A model generated the notes under the pieces. The model was not told the origin of the DNA. It was given only the letters and a program-made list of their open reading frames with translations, and made no database searches. Positions 13,718 to 22,077 of a stretch of DNA of 31,192 nt are shown in pieces. The position numbers and the translations under genes were made by a program. The stretch is taken from assembly GCA_934155185.1 (NCBI GenBank), contig CAKPGT010000011.1, forward strand, positions 1-31,192, written 5' to 3'. How positions within the stretch are numbered: position 1 is the stretch's first letter; each line of letters opens with the position of its first letter. Source of the DNA: an uncultured Bacilli bacterium. GTDB lineage: Bacteria; Bacillota_I; Bacilli_A; RF39; UBA660.

Positions 13718-15418
13718 ATGGCAAGTAATAAAGAAGATAATAGGAAAATAGCAATATACTCTCGTAAATCAAAATATACTGGTAAAGGCGAGTCAATAGG
13801 AAACCAAGTAGAATTGTGTAAAAGCAAAGTAAGTGCTATCTTTGGAAATGTGGACTTTGAAAAAGACGTTGTAATATATGAGGACGAGGGCTACTCTGGG
13901 TATTATACAAAGAGACCTGCGTTTCAAGAAATGATGGAAGCAGTAAAAAACAAAGAAATCAAGTGCATTTTCTTTTATAAGTTAGACAGAATAAGCAGAA
14001 ACGTAAAAGATTTTTGTGAAATCAAAGACCAACTGGAAAAATACGACGTCAATTTCTATTCTGCAAGTGAAAATTTAGAAAATATAACCCCAAGTGGTAG
14101 AGCAATGATAATGATGACCTCTGTGTTTGCTCAATTGGAACGTGATACTATCGCAGAAAGAATAAGGGACAATATGCTTGAACTTGCTAAAACTGGTAGA
14201 TGGCTTGGTGGGACAACCCCTACTGGCTATAAATCGGAAGCAGTAGAAAGTATTAACATTGATGGTAAAAAGAAAAAATTGTATAAATTAACACCAATTA
14301 ACGAAGAAATCAAAATCGTTCAATTGATATACAGAAAGTTTTTAGAATTAAAATCTCAAACCAAACTTGAAACATATATGATACAGAACAATATTAAAAC
14401 AAGAAACGGAATAAACTTTTCAAGATGGGGGCTAAAAAACATACTAACAAACCCCGTGTATTGTATTGCTGATAGTGATATGTATAACTATTTATTAAGC
14501 AAAGGTGTTGAAATATATAGCGAAATTGAAAATTTTGATGGCTCTTATGGTGTTATGGCTTATAACAAGACAGAACAGCAACCAAACAAAGCAAAAAAAG
14601 ATAGAGATATTACAGAGTGGATTGTAAGTATTGGAAAACACAAAGGGGCTATAACTGGTGCGGACTGGGTACAAGTGCAAGAGTTATTAGTTCAAAATGA
14701 AGATAAGAGATACAGAAAACCAACAAAAAACAATTCTCTACTCTCTGGACTTATTCGTTGTTCGCATTGTGGCTCATATATGAGACCAAAATTAAAAAGT
14801 AATCGTACCCCAGATGGTGCAATAAGATTTGACTATATGTGCGAACTAAAAGAAAAATCAAGACAACAGAATTGCCAATGTAAAAATGTAAATGGAAACG
14901 AAGCGGACAGATTAGTTTTAGAAGCAGTAAAAGAACTAATTGCCCCAAATTCTACATTTAGAAAAAAACTTTCTGCACTTGCAAAAAATAAGTTTGATGG
15001 TGCAAGTAAAGATAATGTTGAGTTAAAAACTCTTGAAAGTACATTGAAAAAGAACGAACAAGCAATAAGCAATTTGCTTGATAGAATAAAATTTATAGAT
15101 GTGTCGCTCATAGAGGACATAACAAAGGAAATTAAAAGACTGAAAGCAGACAACACAGAAATAGAAAGACGTATTGCGGAACTAAAAAGTATATCTACCG
15201 ACAACGTAAATCTACAAGACCAAGCAGAAATTGTATTGAATATCATAGATACATACTTTTCTACATTTGATACGTTGGACTTAATTACAAAAAGAAACTT
15301 ATTAAGAGTTATAATTTCAAATATACAATGTGATGGCGAGAATTTAGAAATAAACTTAATCGGTGTTCGTGAAAATTCTGTGCGTGATAACGTTCCACTA
15401 TGTGAGAATAGCAAATGA
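13718..15418 (+). CDS. large serine recombinase of the skin-like element
   Basis: This 566-residue recombinase should catalyse the rearrangement that restores sigK, the role SpoIVCA has in B. subtilis. The resolvase domain starts KIAIYSRKSKYTGKGESIG, with Ser18 the likely nucleophile, followed by YEDEGYSGYYTKRPAF, FYKLDRISRN and FAQLERDTIAERIRDNM. A recombinase domain follows, then a zinc ribbon (RCSHCGSYMRP near residue 348, then MCE and CQC near 375-386), a coiled coil (about 440-510) and a short C-terminal part. The ATG at 13718 has AAGGAAAGGTG upstream. The gene ends at the right junction: its TGA stop is built from core bases TG plus an A from the sigK side, so the stop is lost in the excised circle. 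Family assignment is firm. Confidence 0.93.
   Translation: MASNKEDNRKIAIYSRKSKYTGKGESIGNQVELCKSKVSAIFGNVDFEKDVVIYEDEGYSGYYTKRPAFQEMMEAVKNKEIKCIFFYKLDRISRNVKDFCEIKDQLEKYDVNFYSASENLENITPSGRAMIMMTSVFAQLERDTIAERIRDNMLELAKTGRWLGGTTPTGYKSEAVESINIDGKKKKLYKLTPINEEIKIVQLIYRKFLELKSQTKLETYMIQNNIKTRNGINFSRWGLKNILTNPVYCIADSDMYNYLLSKGVEIYSEIENFDGSYGVMAYNKTEQQPNKAKKDRDITEWIVSIGKHKGAITGADWVQVQELLVQNEDKRYRKPTKNNSLLSGLIRCSHCGSYMRPKLKSNRTPDGAIRFDYMCELKEKSRQQNCQCKNVNGNEADRLVLEAVKELIAPNSTFRKKLSALAKNKFDGASKDNVELKTLESTLKKNEQAISNLLDRIKFIDVSLIEDITKEIKRLKADNTEIERRIAELKSISTDNVNLQDQAEIVLNIIDTYFSTFDTLDLITKRNLLRVIISNIQCDGENLEINLIGVRENSVRDNVPLCENSK
15413..15417 (+). other. right junction core (attR) of the skin-like element
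   Basis: This is the second AAATG copy, followed by sigK sequence starting ag ata cta atg. Element bases 15384-15406 and 9709-9731 are imperfect inverted arms (16 of 23 positions match) that would flank the core in the circular attP. Confidence 0.85.
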
Positions 15419-15785
15419 GATACTAATGTTTTTTAGAGCTAATAAAAAGAACTCAAAAAATATTAGTATAAATGAATCAGTAGGTTTTGATAAAGATGGA
15501 AATGAAATATCTTTTCTAGATATATTAAAGACCCCTAACCCCGATTATGTAAAGGATATAGCCCTGCAAGATAATATAAAGTTATTATATAAATACATAG
15601 ATATTTTAACTAAAAGAGAAAAGGAAATAATAATTAAAAGATACGGGCTATTTAATCAAAAAGAACAAACCCAAAAAGAAATTGCAGCAGAATTTAAAAT
15701 TAGTAGAAGCTATGTGTCGAGGATAGAAAAAAGAGCTCTAACAAAAATTTTAAGAGAATTTATAAGAAACAACAATATTAACTAA
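15417..15785 (+). CDS. sigK: 3' part of sigK, without its own start
   Basis: Codons 111-232 of the rebuilt sigma-K: EILMFFRANKK continues exactly where the left part stops. It is followed by GFDKDGNEISFLDIL and region 4 with LTKREKEIIIKRYGL and the -35 recognition helix KEIAAEFKISRSYVSRIEKR. No ribosome site or start belongs to this fragment; in the integrated state it is silent except for read-through from the recombinase gene. Joined to codons 1-110 it makes a 232-residue protein, close to the 241 of B. subtilis. A terminator follows at once. Confidence 0.93.
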   Translation, partial: EILMFFRANKKNSKNISINESVGFDKDGNEISFLDILKTPNPDYVKDIALQDNIKLLYKYIDILTKREKEIIIKRYGLFNQKEQTQKEIAAEFKISRSYVSRIEKRALTKILREFIRNNNIN

Positions 15786-15788
15786 AAA

Positions 15789-15815
15789 AATAATGAGTTA
15801 TATCATTATTTTTTT
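15789..15815. terminator. bidirectional terminator after sigK
   Basis: AATAATGA (15789-15796) and TCATTATT (15803-15810) form a perfect 8-bp stem with T-runs on both strands. It serves sigK on the + strand and the convergent surface-protein gene on the minus strand. Confidence 0.8.
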
Positions 15816-16894
15816 GAAACATAAACTATCGCGCCAATAAGTCCAAAAGCTGTCATTGATAATGCCATTATTATAAATGGATTTTTTTCCGAGGTGCTTT
15901 TCTTAACTTGCGTATTTTTTTTAGTTGTTGTCACATTTTTTGAAATAGTGATTACATATTCTTTTTTTGTGCCATCTTCTGCCGTTACTAAAATCTTAAT
16001 TTTAGAACCATTTGCAAGGTCTTCATTTCCTGATACTGTAACAATCGATTTTTCATCACTAGGTGTATATTTTAAGGTTAATTTATTAATTTCTTCTTTA
16101 ATTTTAACGTCATATTTAAATATACTAGCATCAAATTCAAAATCAGGCAATTCTTCTATTTCAAGAGCCGATAAAGTTGCGTCTGACGTAAGTGCATCTT
16201 TCTTTATATTTAACGTATAAGTTTTTTTAGTTTTTCCATCTTCTGCTGTAACCGTAATAGTTATTTTATTGTTTTCACCATCTTTTAACTCTTGTGAGGC
16301 ATTACTGCTAATTACAATATTTGCTTTATCATGATTTGCAACTGGTTCAATATCAACCGTTTTAACAGTGCCGCTAACCATTCCATCATACTCATAAACA
16401 GTACTAGAAAACTCTGGAGTTAATACAACCGTAGTTCCCTCATTGTCTTTAACCGTAAGCATCTTCAAACTAGCATCAGTTGATTTTGAATCTTGCTTGG
16501 TAGTAGTCGTAGCAGACGGCTTAGTAGTTGTAGTGGTTGTTGTCGTTGTTCCAACCATGATTGTAGCAGAATCTATAACTGGATTACCAGCATCATCTTT
16601 AAATATCTTACATTCAATTTGACCATTTTCTATAGTTGGTTTAAACTTTATTTTTCCTTCTTTTTGCTCAATAATAACATTTCCAGACTCAACTCTTCTT
16701 ACATATTTACCATTTATATTAGAATTAGAGCAAGAGACTTTATAATCATTATTACCTTCAAATTTTAAGTCTTTCCAAGAAAAAACATATTCATTTCCTT
16801 CTTTAACTAATGTTGCAGCATTTACACATAAAGTATTTAAAAATAATACTCCTATTATAACGAAAAACATACTCAAGATTTTTGCTCTTCTCAT
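15806..16894 (-). CDS. secreted, membrane-anchored protein with two cadherin-like beta-sandwich domains
   Basis: The 362-residue protein has a signal peptide (about 1-26, ending LCVNA), an N-terminal domain of about 90 residues, and a Thr-rich stretch (nine Thr in a row near 116). Two repeats follow (about 140-230 and 236-320), each starting like SSDATLSALEI or STDASLKMLTV and ending EDGTKKEYVITISK, typical of the cadherin-like beta-sandwich family (PF12733). A C-terminal hydrophobic helix precedes YVSKK; no LPXTG motif is seen, so it is probably anchored by this helix. Such domains occur in surface proteins of Firmicutes. It converges with sigK across a shared terminator. A role in adhesion or the spore envelope is possible but not shown. 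Confidence 0.75.
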   Translation of the reverse strand: MRRAKILSMFFVIIGVLFLNTLCVNAATLVKEGNEYVFSWKDLKFEGNNDYKVSCSNSNINGKYVRRVESGNVIIEQKEGKIKFKPTIENGQIECKIFKDDAGNPVIDSATIMVGTTTTTTTTTKPSATTTTKQDSKSTDASLKMLTVKDNEGTTVVLTPEFSSTVYEYDGMVSGTVKTVDIEPVANHDKANIVISSNASQELKDGENNKITITVTAEDGKTKKTYTLNIKKDALTSDATLSALEIEELPDFEFDASIFKYDVKIKEEINKLTLKYTPSDEKSIVTVSGNEDLANGSKIKILVTAEDGTKKEYVITISKNVTTTKKNTQVKKSTSEKNPFIIMALSMTAFGLIGAIVYVSKK

Positions 16895-16961
16895 TTTAAC
16901 CTCTCCTATTCTTTAATAATTTTAATATAAATAAGAAGATAAGTCAATTAGCCTGCTTGCA

Positions 16962-17630
16962 TTATAATAAAGTTTTACATATCTTTCTTATTTCACTTTG
17001 TATATCATCAATCTCCCTTAACTTGCCATTCCTATCACATTTTACTGTTTCAAAGTCCAAGTACTTAGATACAAAACTAGAATTATCATATATTTTTTTC
17101 ATAAGCTCATTGTCTCTTTCATATACATCATTTAAAACTCCATCGTTAGAAGTCCTACCTTTTCTCATTTTTGTTACAACATCAAAATCAGCTGTCAAAA
17201 ATATAACTTTATCTGGCCTTTTAATTCCAAGCTTATTATATTCATAATCTTCTACATAGTTTATGAAGTTTATTTTTTCTTCTTCAGTTTTAAATAATGA
17301 TGATTGATATATCAAACTAGAAGTTGTATATCTATCAAGTAAAATAATACTTCCATTTTCGTATTCTTTTTTTAGCTCATTAGCCCATGTAAAAGCTCTA
17401 TCTACTGCATAAACAGAATTAACTAGATAAGCAGATAACTCTTCTGGTGAACCTAAATCACCATTTAAATAATATTGAACTAGTTTTCCCTGTTTTGAAT
17501 CATATGTTGGAAAATGATGACTATATACTTTATATCCTTTATTAATTAAATATTCTTTAAGCAAATTATACTGTGTTGTTTTTCCTATCCCATCACAGGC
17601 CCCTTCTATTACTATTAATTTTCCTCTCAT
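16962..17630 (-). CDS. tmk: thymidylate kinase
   Basis: Tmk phosphorylates dTMP to dTDP for DNA synthesis. The 222-residue protein has a P-loop (IEGACDGIGKTTQ, residues about 8-20) and the DRY motif in LLDRYTTSSLIYQ, and lies in the normal size range. The P-loop differs from the common GPDGSGKT by an extra residue (ACDGIGKT), as in some Firmicute relatives; the Lys-Thr that binds phosphate are kept. AGGAGG lies 8 bases before the ATG. It follows the 17686 gene by 55 bp on the same strand. The nucleotide kinase identity is firm; a specificity other than dTMP cannot be fully excluded. Confidence 0.85.
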   Translation of the reverse strand: MRGKLIVIEGACDGIGKTTQYNLLKEYLINKGYKVYSHHFPTYDSKQGKLVQYYLNGDLGSPEELSAYLVNSVYAVDRAFTWANELKKEYENGSIILLDRYTTSSLIYQSSLFKTEEEKINFINYVEDYEYNKLGIKRPDKVIFLTADFDVVTKMRKGRTSNDGVLNDVYERDNELMKKIYDNSSFVSKYLDFETVKCDRNGKLREIDDIQSEIRKICKTLL

Positions 17631-17685
17631 AGCTTACCTCCTAGTATACATTTTATCAAAATAAAAAGTTAACATCAATAAGATA

Positions 17686-18843
17686 TTAACTGTTAATTAT
17701 CTTTTTAATAGCTTCGATTTTTTTATCATACTCAGCTAATTCACTCTCAGAATCAAGATACCTTTTTGTAACTGCAGTGTTTACATCTGTCAATTCTTCT
17801 ATTTTAGTATTAAGCATTACTATTTTTTGTTTTAATTCTTGTATCTGATTACGCATATCTGAATAGTTTACCTTTTCAATGCCACTATCGTTTTCTGCTC
17901 CTGCAATAGTATCATTATAAGCTTCTATCAAAGCTACAAACTCATCAGGAATATAATCAAAGCTTTGAACCTTTAAATCTTTTTCATCAATTATTTTTCC
18001 AACTCTAATAGCACTTGTAATTAAATCTAATGTTTCATTACTTTCTCTTCGCTTTTTTGTTTTTTTATTAGAAAAGTTTAACGAACTTATATAATCGTGT
18101 ACTATATCTAAATTAGCATTAAAATCATTTGCGTATCTTAATGCCTTTAAAGCCTTTTCTTTCTTTTCATCCTCCGGCAAAAACCATTTGAATTTCTCCT
18201 CGTAGTTATATGTATCATAAGATGAAGTGATAGTTGGAATTGTAATGCTTTGTTTTTCTAAGCCCTTACATTTTTCATATAATTCTTCCGCACTGTCTAA
18301 TAATTGATTACTTCTTGGGACGGTACGAGTTTTGCCTCCATACACATTATCTGAAAATGTTAAATAAGAATACTTACCATTGTCAAGTTTCGAAACTACT
18401 AAATGGTCATAGTCTTCTGCATCATTTGTTACGCCATATGATTTTTGTCTGTTATAGTTACATATAAATTCGATGTCACTAGAAGACATCCATGTTACGT
18501 TTACAAAATTTTCCAGTTTATTTAATACGTATGGTGATATTAACCTGTCAATATTTATCTTTTCCATGTTAGAGTATACATTATATGCCCCTCTATCCAG
18601 CATTTCCTCAAATATCTTATCAGCAGAATTTTCTTTAGCTGCAAACACAGTTTTATAGTACATTGCATCAACACCTAGAAGATGTGGAACTGCACTGATT
18701 GGAGTAACAATATCAATTTTAACGCCATCCGCACAGTTTATAGTATAAATTATCTTATCTAAATGGTATCTTTTAAAATTATTGTAAGTTTTAGACAACT
18801 CCTCAAATATGTTCTCTAACTGAGATAACGTGTATTTTTTCAT
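17686..18843 (-). CDS. unknown protein with PBECR-like N-terminal part and C-terminal coiled coil
   Basis: The 385-residue soluble protein has three parts: residues 1-190, mixed alpha/beta; a helical centre with a basic patch (NKKTKKRRESNE); and a C-terminal coiled coil (about 325-383, MRNQIQELKQKIVMLNTKIE). The start YHLDKIIYTINCADG to ISAVPHLLGVDAMYY recalls the phage-type Barnase/EndoU/ColicinE5/RelE-like (PBECR4) nuclease family, where an HLLG motif is usual, but this rests on a short match and may be wrong. No signal peptide or membrane helix. AAAGGGG precedes the ATG. It sits between ileS and tmk on the same strand with no clear partner. Confidence 0.45.
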   Translation of the reverse strand: MKKYTLSQLENIFEELSKTYNNFKRYHLDKIIYTINCADGVKIDIVTPISAVPHLLGVDAMYYKTVFAAKENSADKIFEEMLDRGAYNVYSNMEKINIDRLISPYVLNKLENFVNVTWMSSSDIEFICNYNRQKSYGVTNDAEDYDHLVVSKLDNGKYSYLTFSDNVYGGKTRTVPRSNQLLDSAEELYEKCKGLEKQSITIPTITSSYDTYNYEEKFKWFLPEDEKKEKALKALRYANDFNANLDIVHDYISSLNFSNKKTKKRRESNETLDLITSAIRVGKIIDEKDLKVQSFDYIPDEFVALIEAYNDTIAGAENDSGIEKVNYSDMRNQIQELKQKIVMLNTKIEELTDVNTAVTKRYLDSESELAEYDKKIEAIKKIINS

Positions 18844-18942
18844 ATATTTTTCCCCTTTTGATGGCCATTATAGTATCACATAAACCAATTTTTGTCAATT
18901 TTGTTGATTTCATGAAATATTTAGTAGATTACAACCAATATT

Positions 18943-18963
18943 AAAAGGCCCACTAGGCCTTTT
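18943..18963 (-). terminator. intrinsic terminator of ileS
   Basis: AAAAGGCC and GGCCTTTT (18943-18950 and 18956-18963) form an 8-bp GC-containing stem with a 5-base loop, overlapping the ileS stop and followed by a short T-run. Confidence 0.65.
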
Positions 18964-21900
18964 CTGCATCTAATTTTACATTTATACCATTTATATCAAA
19001 TTCTTCTTTTAAATTATCTTTCTTGATTAATTTGACACTCAAGGTTTCCTTTTTAATCATATCGCCAAATGAATCAATTACAGAATCAAATTTATCTGAA
19101 GCTTCATAATACAAATTAATTCTATCTGCAACATCAAAGTCCTTTTGTTTTCTTAAATTTTGTACTTTAGATATTAATTCTCTTGCAATACCTTCATAAA
19201 TTAATTCATCTGTCAATGTAGTATTTAATATAATGAAATTATTATTTTCTTTCGCTACATCATATCCTTCTTTAGCAGATACTCTAACATCGATCATATC
19301 TTCTGTTATATCATATAATTCATCATCTATATTGATTGTAAATGGTTCACCATTTTGTATAAATTTAATATCAGTTTCTGTTAATTTAGTAAGTTCTTCT
19401 GCATACTTTTTAATCCTTGGTCCAAATATTTTTCCAACTACTTTAAAGTTAGGTTTAACTTCGAAATTCATATATTTAGATAAGTCAGTAATATAAGTTA
19501 TGTTTTTAACATTTAATTCTTCTTTAACAAGACTATCTAAATCACCTATTAATTCCTTATTTTTACCATCTATTAATACTTCACTTATTGGCTGTCTAAC
19601 CTTTATTTTAACTTCCTCACGGGCATTTCTACCAAGTGATATTAAATCACGAACTAAGTCCATTTTATTTTCTATTCTATCATTAACTAGTGAAAAATTA
19701 GCTTTTGGAAAATCTGCTAAATGAACTGATTCTAACCCTGTTAAATTAGTATATATTTCTTCTGCTGTATAAGATGCAATAGGTGCAATCATTTCACATA
19801 ATCCAACTAACACTTCATATGTAGTTTTATATACTGCTTTTTTAGATAGATCTAAGTCATGTGCCCAGAATCTTCTTCTATTTCTTCTTATATACCAGTT
19901 AGATAAATCTTCTGATACAAAATATGTAATTTCTTTTACTACTTTATTTAAATCATATTCATCATACCCCTTAGTTACAGAATCAACTAATTTATTATAC
20001 TTAGATAATAACCATTTATCTATTTCTTCTCTATCTTCATATTTAACCTCAAATAATCTAGGGTCTACATCATCTGTATTTGCATAAAGTGCGAAGAATG
20101 AATAAGTATTTTTAAACGTACTAAAGAATTTAGAATATATTTCTTTTACGCCTTCCTCATCAAATTTTATTGGAGTCCATGTTGGCGATACTGAAGGCAA
20201 ATACCATCTAATTGGATCAGCCCCATATTTTTTCATTATAGAAAATGGTTCTATAGCATTTCCCTTACTCTTATGCATTTTTTGTCCATTTTTGTCTAAT
20301 AATAAATCATTTACTAAAACGTTTTTATATGGGCTTTTACCAGTTACAAATACTGATATTACTAAAAGTGAATAAAACCATCCACGAGTTTGGTCTATAC
20401 CTTCCGCAATAAAATCTGCAGGGAACTGATTTTCCCATAGCTCTTTATTCTCAAATGGATAATGATATTGTGCAAATGGCATTGAACCTGAATCAAACCA
20501 GCAATCAATAACCTCTGGTGTTCTACTCATAAGCTTACCACATTTAGGGCATTTAATATGAACATCATCTACAAAAGGTCTATGTAATTCAATATCAGTG
20601 TTTATATCCTCTATAGCTTTTTCTACTAATTCACTTCTTGAGCCAATCATTTCCATATGTCCGCAATCACATCTCCATAAAGGAAGTGGTGTACCCCAGT
20701 ACCTATTTCTAGATATAGCCCAATCATTCATGTTATCTAGCCAGTTACCAAACCTTTTTTCTCCTACATAAGCTGGATACCAATTAACTTTATTATTTTC
20801 TTCTATTATTTTATCTTTTATCTTTGTAACTTCTAAATAATATGAAGGTCTAGAATAATATACTAACGGACTATCACATCTCCAGCAGTGTGGATATTCA
20901 TGTTTCATCTTTTGTTTTTTAAATAGTTTATCATGCTCTTTTAACCATTTTATAACTTCTATATCAGCATCAAATATACTCATGTCCTTCCATAATCCAT
21001 CATTATATGTTGCATCTTCATTAACTGGATTAACATATGCTAACTTGTATCTTTTACCAACATTTGCATCATCTTCACCAAACGCTGGAGCAATATGTAC
21101 AACACCAGTACCATCAGTCATTGTAACATAGCTATCACATGTTACAAAAAAGCAGTTACCATCTACTTTTAGTGATGGAATTAATTGCTCATACTTAACA
21201 TACTCCAAATCTTTTCCTAAGAATGTATCAATTACTTTATAATCATCGCCTAATACATTACCTGCTAAGGCTTCCGCTAAAATAAACTTATATCCCTTAG
21301 ATTCTACTTTTACGTATTTTTCATCTGGATTCACACATAAAGCTACGTTCGCTATCAAAGTCCAAGGAGTAGTTGTCCAAACCAAGAAATAGCAGTCTTC
21401 ATCTATCATTTTAAATGGTACTATAACAGTATTAGCATCTACTTCTTTATATCCTTGTGCAACCTCATGAGAGGCAAGTCCTGTACCACATCTAGGACAC
21501 CAAGGCATAATTTTTACACCTTCATAGAATAATCCTTCATCAAAGAACTTCTTTAAAATCCACCATTCAGTTTCTATATAATCATTTTTATATGTGATAT
21601 ATGAGTTTTTAGTATCAATAAACTGTCCCATTTCATTGGTTAATCTAGTAAATGATTCTTCATTTTTCCATACAGCTTCACGGCATTTCTTATTAAATGC
21701 TTCTATACCATATTTTTCTATATCGCCTTTACCAGAAAATCCTAGTTCTTTTTCAACCTGTACTTCAACAGGAAGTCCATGAGTATCCCATCCTATTTTT
21801 CTTAGTACTCTCTTACCTTTCATGGTCTGATATTTACAGAAAGCGTCTTTCAAAAACTTTGCAACCATATGATGTATTCCTGGATTACCATTTGCTGTTG

Positions 21901-22048
21901 CAGGTCCATCATAGAATACAAAGTTTTCACTATCTTTTCTATTTTCTATAGTTTTATTTAATATGTCCTCATCTTGCCATTTCTTTAATATTTCTTGTTC
22001 ATTATCAAATACACTTTTCTTTGATAATTCTTTAAATAATTTACTCAT
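18953..22048 (-). CDS. ileS: isoleucyl-tRNA synthetase, eukaryote-like (type 2) form
   Basis: IleS charges tRNA-Ile. The 1031-residue class I synthetase has the HIGH-region variant NPGIHHMVAKF (His59-His60), an editing domain with the WTTTPWTLIANVAL motif, GIDQTRGWFYSLLV, and the signature lysine loop QKMHKSKGN near residue 590. Internal zinc-type pairs occur (CPRCGTG, CWRCDS, CPKCGK). It is about 100 residues longer than the usual bacterial form and lacks the C-terminal zinc finger, and its motif region is that of the eukaryote-like type 2 IleS enzymes, several of which are naturally mupirocin-resistant; resistance here is inferred only. Expression is governed by the T-box leader at 22078-22308. 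Confidence 0.93.
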   Translation of the reverse strand: MSKLFKELSKKSVFDNEQEILKKWQDEDILNKTIENRKDSENFVFYDGPATANGNPGIHHMVAKFLKDAFCKYQTMKGKRVLRKIGWDTHGLPVEVQVEKELGFSGKGDIEKYGIEAFNKKCREAVWKNEESFTRLTNEMGQFIDTKNSYITYKNDYIETEWWILKKFFDEGLFYEGVKIMPWCPRCGTGLASHEVAQGYKEVDANTVIVPFKMIDEDCYFLVWTTTPWTLIANVALCVNPDEKYVKVESKGYKFILAEALAGNVLGDDYKVIDTFLGKDLEYVKYEQLIPSLKVDGNCFFVTCDSYVTMTDGTGVVHIAPAFGEDDANVGKRYKLAYVNPVNEDATYNDGLWKDMSIFDADIEVIKWLKEHDKLFKKQKMKHEYPHCWRCDSPLVYYSRPSYYLEVTKIKDKIIEENNKVNWYPAYVGEKRFGNWLDNMNDWAISRNRYWGTPLPLWRCDCGHMEMIGSRSELVEKAIEDINTDIELHRPFVDDVHIKCPKCGKLMSRTPEVIDCWFDSGSMPFAQYHYPFENKELWENQFPADFIAEGIDQTRGWFYSLLVISVFVTGKSPYKNVLVNDLLLDKNGQKMHKSKGNAIEPFSIMKKYGADPIRWYLPSVSPTWTPIKFDEEGVKEIYSKFFSTFKNTYSFFALYANTDDVDPRLFEVKYEDREEIDKWLLSKYNKLVDSVTKGYDEYDLNKVVKEITYFVSEDLSNWYIRRNRRRFWAHDLDLSKKAVYKTTYEVLVGLCEMIAPIASYTAEEIYTNLTGLESVHLADFPKANFSLVNDRIENKMDLVRDLISLGRNAREEVKIKVRQPISEVLIDGKNKELIGDLDSLVKEELNVKNITYITDLSKYMNFEVKPNFKVVGKIFGPRIKKYAEELTKLTETDIKFIQNGEPFTINIDDELYDITEDMIDVRVSAKEGYDVAKENNNFIILNTTLTDELIYEGIARELISKVQNLRKQKDFDVADRINLYYEASDKFDSVIDSFGDMIKKETLSVKLIKKDNLKEEFDINGINVKLDAEKA

Positions 22049-22077
22049 TTTTAAGTTCCTCCTTTAAGTAAAATTAA

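Larger units (their letters stand above)
9704..15417. mobile_element. skin-like sigK intervening element, 5,714 bp
   Basis: The element separates the two halves of sigK and is bounded by AAATG at 9699-9703 and 15413-15417. It carries a large serine recombinase next to the right end, an excisionase-like HTH protein, two XRE-family proteins, and six small or unknown ORFs, three of them membrane proteins. There are no recognisable phage structural, lysis or plasmid genes. This is the arrangement of the B. subtilis and C. difficile skin elements, which are cut out of the mother-cell chromosome during sporulation to rebuild sigK, but here it is much shorter. Intergenic DNA inside it is more AT-rich than its surroundings. 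Excision here is inferred from exact in-frame restoration, not shown. Confidence 0.9.

Noticed and set aside
14833..15414. A 193-codon minus-strand ORF opposite the recombinase gene
   Set aside because: It is a shadow of the recombinase coding strand: the + strand frame has full domain motifs, while the minus frame is Ser/Phe/Leu-rich without domains or a ribosome site.
9373..15785. sigK as a dead pseudogene disrupted by a transposon
   Set aside because: There is no transposase, inverted-terminal structure or target duplication of transposon type; both halves are intact, the join is in frame to the base, and a serine recombinase is present.
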